Shown: piece after piece, positions 1 through 7,969 of the stretch | Numbering within the stretch: the stretch's first letter is position 1 | How the letters are laid out: every line of letters begins with the position of its first letter | From: CAIKOD01 sp035543455 | GTDB taxonomy: Archaea > Halobacteriota > Methanomicrobia > Methanomicrobiales > Methanospirillaceae | Reading direction: 5' to 3' | Assembly: GCA_035543455.1 (NCBI GenBank) | Contig: DATKKE010000055.1 | Coordinates: 1-33,209 of the forward strand | Length of the DNA: 33,209 nt | Made by a program: the position numbers and the translations under genes | The notes under the pieces: generated by a model | Databases searched by the model: none | Told to the model about the DNA's origin: nothing | What the model saw: only the letters and a program-made list of their open reading frames with translations

Positions 1-13
1 GTTCCTGCCGCAC

Positions 14-1048
14 TTACACAAAGAACCGAAAAGCGATCCAGGCGATTAGCAGCATTATTACTGAATATTTAAGACCGGCAATGGCGCTTCCCTCACCCAT
101 CTGACCGGCGACAAGTCCCGAAAATACTCCCTGGATCATTGCTGCGTGGGCGAACAGCCGCTTATAGAAGAAAATATCCAGGTTTTTGATAAACTGGGCG
201 CTCGATCCGGCATGGGCTGAAGCGGATGCCGCAGTTGACATGGTCGTCAGGAATGTCGTCACAAGGACAAAAATCACGAACAGGAAAACCAGGAACGAGA
301 TCAGGACGATCACCACATAGATCATCATGTTATTCCTGCGTTCCGTCTTGAGCTTGACGAACTCATAGGTGTCGTTCGCCGCCGCACGAAGCACTTCGCT
401 GGCGTCACCTCCAGCCCTGCTGGCCTTGGCAATCAGATCGACACTCCGGTCCGCAAGCGGGGTCCGGAGCCGCTGACCAAACCGGTACATTGCAGTGACA
501 AACGGGACATTCCACGACATTTCACTGTCCATTTTCCTGATAAAAGGCGTCAGCGTGCTGTACTCTCCGGCCGATACGAGGTGCACCGCATTAGGAAGGG
601 TCATACCGCTATCGTTCATACCCGCCAGGTCACGGAAGAAGTTAGGCAGGGCTTCTTCGAGATTTTTGATTCTTCTCGATTCCCGTACATCGAGTATGGC
701 CAGGGGTCCGAGGGCGATGAGGATCGCTATGACAGCGATGTCATCGATTATAGTAGTAGTGAACAGGACTGCCATGCCATACTGCCGGATCATCGTGACA
801 ATTCCGACAAGGAGGAAGATCAGTGCTACCGGCAGGCATACAAACAGGATATTGATGGGTTTTTCTGTCAGGACCTTGAGCGGGTGCCGGAGGAACCGCC
901 CGAATCCCTCCCGGTGGGCACGGTCATACGCAAGTTTTTCCTCGATTTCCCGTTCTGCAGCTTCGCCTTTCGGCATCCTGACCCCTGGAATTCCCTCGGG
1001 GGCCTGTTGTTTCGAACCGGGAATACGTATCCTGTCAAAAATTCCCAT
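14..1048 (-). CDS. Second TadC/GspF-type inner-membrane platform protein
   Basis: Polytopic membrane protein of 344 residues, probably half of the platform of a type IV filament or Tad-like secretion machine. Hydrophobic segments lie at about 65-88, 93-120, 243-270 and 300-344, around a cytoplasmic helical region (about 125-235) with the acidic/basic pattern of the type II secretion F family (EALPNFFRDLA, then RAGGDASEVLRAAAND). The N-terminus (1-60) is charged and soluble. The gene begins one base after the stop of the upstream TadC-like gene (TGA-C-ATG) and follows the ATPase gene, so the three are one operon. Archaeal Tad-like systems often carry two F-domain proteins; in the archaellum a single FlaJ fills this role. 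It could serve a pilus or an adhesion filament; no pilin is visible. The stop is only 14 bases from the window edge, so further operon genes may lie beyond. Confidence 0.85.
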   Translation of the reverse strand: MGIFDRIRIPGSKQQAPEGIPGVRMPKGEAAEREIEEKLAYDRAHREGFGRFLRHPLKVLTEKPINILFVCLPVALIFLLVGIVTMIRQYGMAVLFTTTIIDDIAVIAILIALGPLAILDVRESRRIKNLEEALPNFFRDLAGMNDSGMTLPNAVHLVSAGEYSTLTPFIRKMDSEMSWNVPFVTAMYRFGQRLRTPLADRSVDLIAKASRAGGDASEVLRAAANDTYEFVKLKTERRNNMMIYVVIVLISFLVFLFVIFVLVTTFLTTMSTAASASAHAGSSAQFIKNLDIFFYKRLFAHAAMIQGVFSGLVAGQMGEGSAIAGLKYSVIMLLIAWIAFRFFV

Positions 1049-1049
1049 G

Positions 1050-1973
1050 TCATCCCTCCGGTGTCATCGAACTGATCATGATGACGAACATGATGCTGCC
1101 AAACGGGATCATCATATAGATGATCACGTAGAGAAAGATCGGATTTGCATTGTTACCGATGGTCGACATAATAGACTGAAGAATGATCAGGAACAGAGGG
1201 CCGGCAACCATCGCAGTGACATATGATTCTGCAATCAGGCCGAGTGTGTCGAGGAACAGTTTCTGGGTCTGCCTGTTCTCGACGGCGTATTGATCGGCTT
1301 TTGTCCGGAAATATATGGTCAGGTTACTTCCGCTTGCGATGCTTCCCATGGCCCCCTGGATGAACTCCTTCATGCGTGTGCTCGGCGTTGAAACCGAGGT
1401 GATACGAAGAGCATCGATCAGGTCTTTTCCGAACATATCGATTTCGCGGACGATATAGCGGGCTTCAACCGAGCTCTCTCCATAAATCGGGCTGTCTGCA
1501 AGCTGCCGAAAAATCTCGGCCGGAGGGATACCGGCTGTTGACATTGCCGTAATATAATTGATGGCATAGGGCAGGGTGGCGTCGATGTTACGACGCCTGT
1601 TTCCTGCCTGGATAGAGGGGTAGAGGTTGTAAACCAGATAGGTGAGTCCCCCGAATACCAGCAATGAAATGATGGTCACGGCAAGGGTACCAAAAAGAAG
1701 ACTATATTTAGCAATAATGGTGAATGCCTCGGGGACTGCACCCCGGTACGTTACGAGTTTTGTAAGCTGGAACAGAAAGGTTACGGTCCCGATTCCGATC
1801 GCAGCCAGCAGACCGACGAGGATTGAGGTCACGATGGCGGTCGAAAGGTATACTTCAAACGGAATAGGCATACGGGCTGAAAGAAGGTCTTTCCTGAGCT
1901 CGGCGTACTTTTCACGCTGGCTTTTGGCCCTCTGGCCAAGAAGATTAAAACAGAACCGTTCATAACTATTCAT
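1050..1973 (-). CDS. First TadC/GspF-type inner-membrane platform protein
   Basis: A 307-residue membrane protein of the type II secretion F / TadC class. Hydrophobic segments lie at about 40-70, 83-117, 243-270 and 276-302. The central cytoplasmic domain (about 120-235) contains the typical ATLPYAINYITAMSTAGIPP motif of archaeal F-domain proteins, which contacts the assembly ATPase. The first 8 bases overlap the end of the ATPase gene, and the stop is one base from the next F-domain gene, which indicates translational coupling. The start at 1973 gives a short basic N-terminus before the first membrane segment, as expected. Partner roles are inferred from order: ATPase, TadC-1, TadC-2. Confidence 0.87.
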   Translation of the reverse strand: MNSYERFCFNLLGQRAKSQREKYAELRKDLLSARMPIPFEVYLSTAIVTSILVGLLAAIGIGTVTFLFQLTKLVTYRGAVPEAFTIIAKYSLLFGTLAVTIISLLVFGGLTYLVYNLYPSIQAGNRRRNIDATLPYAINYITAMSTAGIPPAEIFRQLADSPIYGESSVEARYIVREIDMFGKDLIDALRITSVSTPSTRMKEFIQGAMGSIASGSNLTIYFRTKADQYAVENRQTQKLFLDTLGLIAESYVTAMVAGPLFLIILQSIMSTIGNNANPIFLYVIIYMMIPFGSIMFVIMISSMTPEG

Positions 1974-4230
1974 ACAGGTCAGCCCTCACTTTCTGTATAA
2001 CCGCCTCCGGGTCCCTGAAATAGGAGACCAGGATATTCGATACGTCACGGAAATGCCTGATCTTCTTGAGCCTCATCCATTCAAGTACTTCCTGCCTTCG
2101 CTTCAGCTCCTCGCGTATCCTCTCCTCGGTCCAGCCCCGTTCTTCCATAATTTCTTCGAGGATAAAGGATTTCCCTGAGTACTGGATCTCATCCGTCGCC
2201 TGCCGCCATTTGAACACTTCATTCGTGATGAGTTCGTTTGTCCGGGGATCGATATCGAGGATCTCGATAATCTGCTTGTTTCTCCTGATCCTCTGCCCTC
2301 CGACGCGTGCCTGGACCTGGACACAGACAAGGTCGAGAGCCGACAGCATGTTCCTTGGGACATCAAGCGGCGGATTTTCAATCCTGTGCACGACACTCGC
2401 AACCGAATCAGCGTGGATCGTTGAATAGGTCACGTGTCCGGTGCTCATTGCCTGGAAAAGGGTTTGGGCTTCCTTGCCACGGACTTCACCTACAAGGATA
2501 TATTCAGGACGCTGACGGAGAGCGGCCCTGAGGAGCTCGTACATATCGATCTCCCCTTTGCCCGCCGAATCGAATGACTGCCTTGTGATACTCGGGATCC
2601 AGTTCGGGTGCGGAAGTTTCAGTTCCCGCGTATCTTCAAGGGTGACAATTTTTGCAAGCGGGGGGATAAACAGTGCAATTGCATTTAATGCGGTAGTTTT
2701 TCCCGATGCCGTTCCCCCCGCAAGGATCAGCGACTTCCCTGTTTCTACGGCAAGCCAGAGAAAGGCAACGGAGAGTGGAGAAAATGTATGCCAGTCTATC
2801 AGGTCTGTCGGCGTAATCGGTTCGTCCCTGAATTTACGCACGGTGAATGTCGAGCCGTGTGCGGTAACCTCCTGACCGAGTGTCATCTGGATACGGGATC
2901 CGTCGCTCATCGTCGCATCGAGCATGGGTTCTGCTATCGATATATATTTTCCCGCACGTTGCGCAAGTTTTGTGACAAATGAATCGAGATCCTCTGCATT
3001 AGTGAACATCAGGTTCGTTTTCATCGACTCAAAACGTGCGTGGTACACAAAAATTGCGGAATTCACCCCATCGCAGGAGATATCCTCTATATACTTGTCG
3101 TGCATGATCGGGTCAATCAGGCTCTGACCAAGGAATTCCTTCTCCATGTTATAGAGGATTTTCGCCCGCTGGATCGGTGTCAGTGAAAGACCGTAGTCCG
3201 CGATAATTTCATCGGTAATCTTACGAAGGGTTTTCTTTGCAAATTCAGGTACGATATCTCTTGAATTGATATCAAGTCTCTCGAAAATCCTGTCTTTGAG
3301 CTCTGAAAACAGATCAGTTTCTGCGGGCGACAGGATAGGTTCAAGGACCATATAGGTATATTCGTGGGTATTATTGTCATAGATTACCCGGACGTAGGCG
3401 TATGGTTCATTCACGGCATACAGTTCGATCTCCTCGACACCGGCCCTGGGCCTGATGTCAAGGTCGACGACCGGTCCGTGGATTTTCGGATCATATTCCT
3501 CGGTCTCATGCCTGATCATTTTGAACAGGTTGATCTTATCCAGGATGCCTCCTTTTGCCGCTCCTGCCGAGCCATCTGCTATCTGGTCCACTGAAATTCC
3601 TGAAAGGCCTCCGGTGGGGAGCCCGGCTTTCCACAGACTTTCAATCTCCCCAGGTATACTGCCATCAGGTCTGGCGAAAGGACTGCTGTGGCTTTTCAGC
3701 TGCACTTCGTCGACCGCGAATGTCGCCCCTTTTGGCAGGATAAGTCCGCTGATGTTCTGGAGCTGGTCGACACTCACAATTTTTTCGTCCTGCTCTGTGA
3801 CATTATTGGACCACTTGGTTTTTGCCGCCGTTACCGTTTCCCCTGTTCCCTTCGATGGACTGCTGAACGATACCGGGGGGGCCTGTCCCTTTTCCTGCAG
3901 GACATTATTGAACTCATTGGATTCTGAAATACCCTGGACATCAGCCGGGGGTTGTTTCTGGGATTTCTCCCGATGTTGAGGTACAGGAGATACCTTTACC
4001 TCCGGTTCCGGACCCTGGGGTGAAGCAGGGGGATTTTCCAATTTCCCCTTGCCTGCACTGCTCTCGGTATTCGATAGACCGATTCGCTTAAAGAGACCAT
4101 CGATATCGGCACTATCGGATTTCTTCTTATCTGCCGATAGTCCGGGCGCTGTTTTGGTTTTATCCTCCTCTTTCCTGGTCGCGAGTATTTTTTTCAGGAA
4201 TCCGGACTCTTCAGGTGTATCGTCATTCAT
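1966..4230 (-). CDS. Type II/IV secretion (TadA/GspE/VirB11-like) ATPase with long disordered N-terminus
   Basis: Hexameric assembly ATPase that would power filament assembly or secretion at the cytoplasmic face of the TadC-type platform. Visible motifs are Walker A GGTASGKTT (about 505-513), an acidic stretch LEDTREL (531-537), Walker B-like ILVGEVRG (578-585) and a His-box GHVTYSTIHAD (598-608). The N-terminal half of the secretion ATPase fold spans about 240-490. Residues 1 to about 230 are Pro/Ser/Lys/Gln-rich and look disordered, an extension that makes the protein (754 residues) clearly longer than typical archaeal homologues of about 500-600. The gene has its own AT-rich leader of 108 bases, and no clear Shine-Dalgarno precedes the ATG. 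A TATA-like element about 30-40 bases upstream would fit a leaderless or very short-leader transcript. It overlaps the next gene by 8 bases. Confidence 0.93.
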   Translation of the reverse strand: MNDDTPEESGFLKKILATRKEEDKTKTAPGLSADKKKSDSADIDGLFKRIGLSNTESSAGKGKLENPPASPQGPEPEVKVSPVPQHREKSQKQPPADVQGISESNEFNNVLQEKGQAPPVSFSSPSKGTGETVTAAKTKWSNNVTEQDEKIVSVDQLQNISGLILPKGATFAVDEVQLKSHSSPFARPDGSIPGEIESLWKAGLPTGGLSGISVDQIADGSAGAAKGGILDKINLFKMIRHETEEYDPKIHGPVVDLDIRPRAGVEEIELYAVNEPYAYVRVIYDNNTHEYTYMVLEPILSPAETDLFSELKDRIFERLDINSRDIVPEFAKKTLRKITDEIIADYGLSLTPIQRAKILYNMEKEFLGQSLIDPIMHDKYIEDISCDGVNSAIFVYHARFESMKTNLMFTNAEDLDSFVTKLAQRAGKYISIAEPMLDATMSDGSRIQMTLGQEVTAHGSTFTVRKFRDEPITPTDLIDWHTFSPLSVAFLWLAVETGKSLILAGGTASGKTTALNAIALFIPPLAKIVTLEDTRELKLPHPNWIPSITRQSFDSAGKGEIDMYELLRAALRQRPEYILVGEVRGKEAQTLFQAMSTGHVTYSTIHADSVASVVHRIENPPLDVPRNMLSALDLVCVQVQARVGGQRIRRNKQIIEILDIDPRTNELITNEVFKWRQATDEIQYSGKSFILEEIMEERGWTEERIREELKRRQEVLEWMRLKKIRHFRDVSNILVSYFRDPEAVIQKVRADLYE

Positions 4231-4338
4231 TGTCGTACTACATTAACAGATTATGTTCTTGGTATATGATATGAAAGTCTAAGGCTTTTTGCCTCAAATA
4301 TATTTCCTTCATCACAGGGAATAGGTTTCCGGCCTGTA
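4231..4338 (-). promoter_or_regulatory. Probable promoter and leader of the secretion ATPase gene
   Basis: This 108-base gap is the only sizeable spacing in the minus-strand operon. Read on the minus strand it contains AAATATATTTG (about 4296-4306) and CATATCATATACC (about 4260-4272). The second lies about 30-40 bases before the ATG, suitable as an archaeal TATA box for a leaderless message. The ATPase/TadC genes may therefore be transcribed separately from the Roadblock genes upstream. Inference from sequence only. Confidence 0.4.
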
Positions 4339-5010
4339 TCAGCCTAATACCTCTTCCTGCAGGATCTTTATCGTCATCCTGATAAGACCGAGGTTTGCAT
4401 CCTGAGCAGTATACACGCAAAGATAGAGATCGCCATAAGGAGCGATTATCAGTTTCCCAAGCCCCGTTTCAAGGATAATCTGATCGATTTTCCCCATCTT
4501 GATATCTGCAGTGATTTTCATACCGGCACGGAGGAGATCCTCAGCCATCGCAGCAACCTGGTCGAAATCGGCGTTTCCCAAAGAATAGACGGCAAATCCT
4601 TCCGAAAATGCAGAAACGGCTATGACTCCGGGTTGTTTCAAAATTTTTTTGAGTTTGGTCTCATCAAGGAGGTCGGGAATATCAGGCCTGTTCCCGCCCT
4701 CTTCGAGCATGAGGCCTTCCTTCCTGCAGACATCGGCTGCGGTTTTGAACTCGGCTTCATCATATCGCCTAAGTTCCATGGTTTCGGGTGCGCCGGCATT
4801 GATTATTTCCAGGGCATGTTTTCCCTTGTAGTCCTTGATACCAGTAGAGAATAACGCCCCGATAAGTTTCCCCTGATCGATGAGAATGAAGCCCTGGCCA
4901 TGTCCGGTCGAGATACGGATCGTACCCACAAGGCTGATGATCTGCTGGACATCTTCTTCCTTGAGCGGGTTCGCGATATACCCGATAGGTGTTCCATCTG
5001 GCAGATTCAT
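4339..5010 (-). CDS. PATAN/DUF2226-like plus Roadblock/LC7 two-domain protein
   Basis: Soluble 223-residue protein. Residues about 1-75 have the pattern of a PATAN/DUF2226-like module: GQGFILIDQGKLIGALFST, then a G-x-x-AL helix. Residues about 115-223 look like a Roadblock/LC7 domain (TKLKKILKQPGVIAVSAFSEGFAVYSLG, then a DQVAAMAEDLLRAG helix and a final long helix). Roadblock proteins such as MglB are dimeric scaffolds and GTPase-activating partners of Ras-like GTPases; no GTPase gene is in this window. The gene starts one base after the stop of the preceding single-domain Roadblock gene, so they are coupled, and it precedes the secretion ATPase. A regulatory role in filament assembly or polarity is inferred from context alone. 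Confidence 0.72.
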   Translation of the reverse strand: MNLPDGTPIGYIANPLKEEDVQQIISLVGTIRISTGHGQGFILIDQGKLIGALFSTGIKDYKGKHALEIINAGAPETMELRRYDEAEFKTAADVCRKEGLMLEEGGNRPDIPDLLDETKLKKILKQPGVIAVSAFSEGFAVYSLGNADFDQVAAMAEDLLRAGMKITADIKMGKIDQIILETGLGKLIIAPYGDLYLCVYTAQDANLGLIRMTIKILQEEVLG

Positions 5011-5011
5011 A

Positions 5012-5359
5012 TCAGAGGGCAGCTATCAGTCGCTCTTTATTCTTTTTCAGCTCATACCTGATCCGCCCGACGTTTGCCACCGAATCTGCAACAATTGCTA
5101 TTAATTCATCTGATGAAAGAGGAGAGAGGATAATTGGTCCTTTATCAAGTTCAACAAGCATCTGGTCGAGCTGGCCTTTGCCAAGTTCATTCCCCATTGC
5201 TTCCGAAGTACCCATGCCGGTCGATGCCATCGCACCAAGTGCATCAATATCCACCTTTCCTGATACTGCGCTCTCGATAACGAACCCGTCCCTCCCGACC
5301 ACGACTGCTGCCGTAACCCCTTCCACCTTCAAAAATTCACCCAGAATTTGTTTGAGCAT
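5012..5359 (-). CDS. Roadblock/LC7 (MglB-like) protein
   Basis: Single-domain Roadblock/LC7 protein of 115 residues, the usual size. The sequence follows the family pattern: N-terminal helix (LKQILGEFLKVEGVTAAVVVG), the DGFVIES strand-turn, a Gly/Ala/Met-rich helix (ALGAMASTGMGTSEAMG), two strands (QLDQMLVELDKGPIILSPL) and a C-terminal helix. Members act as homodimers that bind small GTPases or stabilise protein complexes, as in MglB of Myxococcus polarity control. It is the first gene of the minus-strand operon, and a GGGGAG Shine-Dalgarno lies just before the ATG. Its promoter lies in the divergent region 5360-5587. The exact partner is unknown. Confidence 0.85.
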   Translation of the reverse strand: MLKQILGEFLKVEGVTAAVVVGRDGFVIESAVSGKVDIDALGAMASTGMGTSEAMGNELGKGQLDQMLVELDKGPIILSPLSSDELIAIVADSVANVGRIRYELKKNKERLIAAL

Positions 5360-5417
5360 TCCAAATCTCCCCGAAATAACCCAATTGTAGTATGTCAGAT
5401 TCTATAATACAATGAAT

Positions 5418-5439
5418 AAATATGTTTGCATACATATTT
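5418..5439. promoter_or_regulatory. Dyad operator-like element in the divergent promoter region
   Basis: Perfect 8-base inverted repeat AAATATGT (5418-5425) and ACATATTT (5432-5439) with a 6-base spacer. It sits between two divergent operons, which start at 5359 (minus) and 5588 (plus). A minus-strand TATA-like TATTATAG (about 5401-5408) lies on one side and a plus-strand TTTATATAATT (about 5440-5451) on the other. The placement fits a regulator controlling both operons. The rest of 5360-5587 is AT-rich and holds a smaller hairpin-like repeat, CCGGT/ACCGG (5492-5510), that would lie in the plus-strand leader. Confidence 0.45.
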
Positions 5440-5587
5440 TTTTATATAATTAGGATGCAACGAAGCCCGAATTCGCCCCCTTTTTCTTTTACCGGTATGT
5501 AATACACCGGCTATTTTCCCCTGATTTAGGCTTTTAATTGAGATTACACAAAGAATTATCTAATAGAATGACATCTTATTCATATTG

Positions 5588-6220
5588 ATGCAACTCCCAC
5601 GCGGTTCCTTCCATGCGATTAAACGGGGAATAGTTCTCCATTCACTTCTCGACGAGATGGAGAGGTCGGAATTTTCGGGATACTGTACCATTAGTTATGA
5701 TACGGTAAATTTTACACTCGTTCTCCATTCGGGTACCTATATCCTTGCCGAATATGGAAAAACAGAGGGAGATGCCGCATGGTTGAAAATCCGGGATTTG
5801 CTTACCAAAAAAGTAGATGCCGCACTGACGGCCCTGTCCGACCCCCAGCTGAGGTTATGTATCGAGTTCAATTCGAAGGCAGAACTTCTGGAACCCGTCA
5901 GGAGACCACGTCACCATGAGGTGAAACCCGCTCACCTCCAGGTCCGGTCCGGAGCATTGGCTAACCAGGAACCCCGTCGTGCCAAAATTCCGGAAAAGCC
6001 TGTATCCACCCGGGAAAAGCAGGTAAATGAGGTTGTAAAATCTCAGGAAATCACCAGGAACAAGAACCCGGGAGAAAATGATGAAGTAGAAATGATTGAC
6101 CGCGATCTTGGTTCGCTCGACGACATGAACATTGACGAAATGACAAAGAAAATACGGGAAAGTTGTATGGTGACCGTGGAGAAACTTCATCTCGATCACC
6201 TGATCCAAAAAACCAGTTAA
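5588..6220 (+). CDS. PATAN/DUF2226-like protein with charged tail
   Basis: A 210-residue soluble protein. It opens with MQLPRGSFHAIKRG, which resembles the start of archaeal DUF2226 proteins, followed by a PATAN-like block in which a strand pair (FTLVLHSGTYILAEYG) leads into a GDAAWLKI helix (about 45-75). Residues about 95-160 are basic, Pro-rich and probably disordered. The last 50 residues are acidic then helical (DDMNIDEMTKKIRESCMVTV) and could be a short interaction helix. A TTG codon three bases upstream is in frame, but the ATG at 5588 is preferred because the family starts M-x-L-P. No Shine-Dalgarno is evident. First gene of the plus-strand operon with the Roadblock-like and MinD genes. 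Function unknown. Confidence 0.72.
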   Translation: MQLPRGSFHAIKRGIVLHSLLDEMERSEFSGYCTISYDTVNFTLVLHSGTYILAEYGKTEGDAAWLKIRDLLTKKVDAALTALSDPQLRLCIEFNSKAELLEPVRRPRHHEVKPAHLQVRSGALANQEPRRAKIPEKPVSTREKQVNEVVKSQEITRNKNPGENDEVEMIDRDLGSLDDMNIDEMTKKIRESCMVTVEKLHLDHLIQKTS

Positions 6221-6251
6221 TAATAAAAGGAATTGCACAGGGAGATGAAGA

Positions 6252-6818
6252 ATGGCCACCCAGGTTCCGGTAATGAATTCGCTCTCCACGATCACGGGTA
6301 TCGTGCTTGTCATTGCAATAATCGCAATAGTCCTGATTTTAATTCTCCTGAAATTATACCAGGTAAAAAGTGCTGCACGGTCGAAACACGGAGAGAAAGT
6401 CCCGCATACGAAAGCGGGTGACCCCTCCATCGTTTCACCGGAACCAATCATACAGGAATACGAGCCGGTCCGGCCAGTCCCGGAACCGGAACAAGGCATA
6501 AGACTCCGGGACCAGGGAGATATTTCGAAAAATATGCAGGCTTTTATAGAGAAATATCACCTCGACTCATTCACGTTATCAAGCGATGACGGCCTTGTCA
6601 TTGCATCAACATCGACAGAAGGTCAACGCGATGCAGCGAACTACAGCCAGTCTTTCAGAGCCGGACAACAGTCACCTGAACCGGGAACCATGGTTTTCGG
6701 GATGAACCATCGTGGTTCTACCATTATTGGCATAATAAAAAGTGGTTACGAGATAGCCGGACCTGTCTTTGCAGATATCGAGGCAGATGCAAATAATATC
6801 CTGATATGGGGTCTGTAG
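6252..6818 (+). CDS. Membrane-anchored Roadblock-like protein
   Basis: A 188-residue protein with one N-terminal membrane span (about 13-36, very Ile/Leu/Val-rich) and no signal-cleavage pattern. A Pro/Glu-rich linker (about 45-85) follows, then a C-terminal domain (about 92-188) whose order of elements (KNMQAFIEKYHLDSFTLSS, DDGLVIASTS, GMNHRGSTIIGIIKSGYEIAG, final helix) resembles a diverged Roadblock/LC7 fold. If so, it would tether Roadblock or GTPase partners to the membrane. A GGGAGATG ribosome-binding site precedes the ATG. It lies 31 bases after the PATAN-like gene and 69 bases before minD, which has its own TATA box. The Roadblock assignment is from pattern only. Confidence 0.65.
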   Translation: MATQVPVMNSLSTITGIVLVIAIIAIVLILILLKLYQVKSAARSKHGEKVPHTKAGDPSIVSPEPIIQEYEPVRPVPEPEQGIRLRDQGDISKNMQAFIEKYHLDSFTLSSDDGLVIASTSTEGQRDAANYSQSFRAGQQSPEPGTMVFGMNHRGSTIIGIIKSGYEIAGPVFADIEADANNILIWGL

Positions 6819-6847
6819 TTAATCAGGGGATAGGATTTAATTACCAG

Positions 6848-6855
6848 TATATAAA
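6848..6855 (+). promoter_or_regulatory. TATA box for the MinD-like gene
   Basis: TATATAAA at 6848-6855 lies 33-40 bases before the ATG at 6888, with AGGAG at 6879-6883 as ribosome-binding site. Initiation about 25 bases downstream would give a leader of roughly 10 bases. Confidence 0.5.
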
Positions 6856-6887
6856 TTTACAATAAAGCAAGTCTCCGTAGGAGTTTT

Positions 6888-7670
6888 ATGGTCAGGGTAT
6901 ACACGTTGGCTTCCGGAAAAGGTGGCACAGGAAAGACCACGGTAACCGTGAACCTTGGAACAAGTCTGGCGCAGCTTGGTAAAGAAACGTTCATAATGGA
7001 CGCCGACATCGGAATGGCGAACATTGGGCTTGTGATCGGACTTGAAGACGTACCCATTACGCTTCACGAGGTTCTTGCCGGTAAAGCGAACATTAAAGAC
7101 GCGATATATGCCGGTCCCGGTGGTGTAAAGGTTGTACCGAGTGGTATTTCCCTCCAAGGTTTCCAGCAGGCCGATCCGGAGCGACTGAAAGATGTATTGA
7201 AAGATCTTATTGACCGATGCGATTACCTCCTCATCGATGCTCCGGCCGGTATCAGCCGTGACGGGGTAATCCCGTTAGCCATCGCCGACGATGTGATACT
7301 GGTCGTTAATCCGGAGCTGTCATCAATTGTCGATGCCCTGAAAACCAAGATCCTTACGGAGGTTGTGGGCGGGCATGTGCTCGGCGCGATCCTGAACAGG
7401 GCAGGTATTGAAAAAACCGAGGTTGTGAGCCAGAAGATGGAGAAGGTACTCGGTGTCAAGGTAATCGGGACCATTCCTGAGGACCCCAACATCAGGAAGG
7501 CGGCATCGTTCAAAACCCCGATCGTCATCAAGTACCCGGATTCCGGCGCATCGATAGCATTTAAAAGAATAGCAGCCGGTATGGCAGGGCTTCCATTCAA
7601 GGAAGCACCTGAAGCTTCAAAAGAAGGATTTATCGACCGTTTTGCAAAGGTTCTGTTCCGGGGGAAATGA
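6888..7670 (+). CDS. minD: MinD/ParA-type deviant-Walker ATPase
   Basis: A 260-residue SIMIBI-class ATPase. The deviant Walker A KGGTGKTT is at 11-18, with the dimer-signature lysine K11. DADIGMAN (38-45) is switch I, and a LLIDAPAGISRD motif near residue 115 is Walker B/switch II. MinD proteins cycle between ATP-bound dimer on the membrane and monomer in the cytoplasm, and position division sites, chemoreceptors or polar machines; archaeal MinD4 positions archaella and chemosensory arrays in haloarchaea. The last 14 residues (GFIDRFAKVLFRGK) alternate basic and bulky hydrophobic residues like the membrane-targeting helix of bacterial MinD. The gene overlaps the next small membrane-protein gene by 4 bases. 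Here it sits in a Roadblock/filament cluster, so positioning of that machine is more likely than division control; that is inference. Confidence 0.9.
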   Translation: MVRVYTLASGKGGTGKTTVTVNLGTSLAQLGKETFIMDADIGMANIGLVIGLEDVPITLHEVLAGKANIKDAIYAGPGGVKVVPSGISLQGFQQADPERLKDVLKDLIDRCDYLLIDAPAGISRDGVIPLAIADDVILVVNPELSSIVDALKTKILTEVVGGHVLGAILNRAGIEKTEVVSQKMEKVLGVKVIGTIPEDPNIRKAASFKTPIVIKYPDSGASIAFKRIAAGMAGLPFKEAPEASKEGFIDRFAKVLFRGK

Positions 7671-7867
7671 TGTCGATTGAGGAGTTCCTCATCATATGTT
7701 TCGGCCTCATTATTGTTCTCCAGTGTTTTTTCATGTACATCATGTCCCGGAGGATCCAACAATTATTAAACGAACAGAGCAGGATTGGTGGCGATATCGA
7801 GATTTCCGACAGCGAACTGGAAGCCCTTACAAAAAATGTAGAAGAATTCAAAAAGCATAATATTTAG
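7667..7867 (+). CDS. Small membrane protein with coiled-coil tail, coupled to MinD
   Basis: A 66-residue protein with one membrane span (about 5-27) and a charged helical tail (about 30-63) suitable for a short coiled coil. Its ATG overlaps the minD stop (ATGA). A second ATG follows immediately, so the start may be one codon later. A GGGG stretch upstream can serve as the ribosome-binding site. I recognise no family. Tight coupling suggests a membrane partner, receptor or anti-partner of MinD; that is inference. An 8-T terminator follows after 56 bases. Confidence 0.7.
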   Translation: MMSIEEFLIICFGLIIVLQCFFMYIMSRRIQQLLNEQSRIGGDIEISDSELEALTKNVEEFKKHNI

Positions 7868-7923
7868 GTTGTAAGTACTGTGCTGCCTGCACCGGTTAAT
7901 TCGTCCCGTTCACGTTCAAGGCA

Positions 7924-7931
7924 TTTTTTTT
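7924..7931 (+). terminator. T-run terminator after the MinD operon
   Basis: Eight consecutive T (7924-7931) in the 102-base gap between the end of the small membrane-protein gene and the convergent V4R gene. Archaeal polymerase stops at such U-tracts without a hairpin. Confidence 0.55.
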
Positions 7932-7969
7932 GTTAATTTGGGAAGATATTCAAAATCTCTTTATCAGCT

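Noticed and set aside
495..1226. 243-codon plus-strand frame opposite the TadC-like genes
   Set aside because: Shadow of two convincing membrane-protein genes; the product is Arg/Ser-rich without domains.
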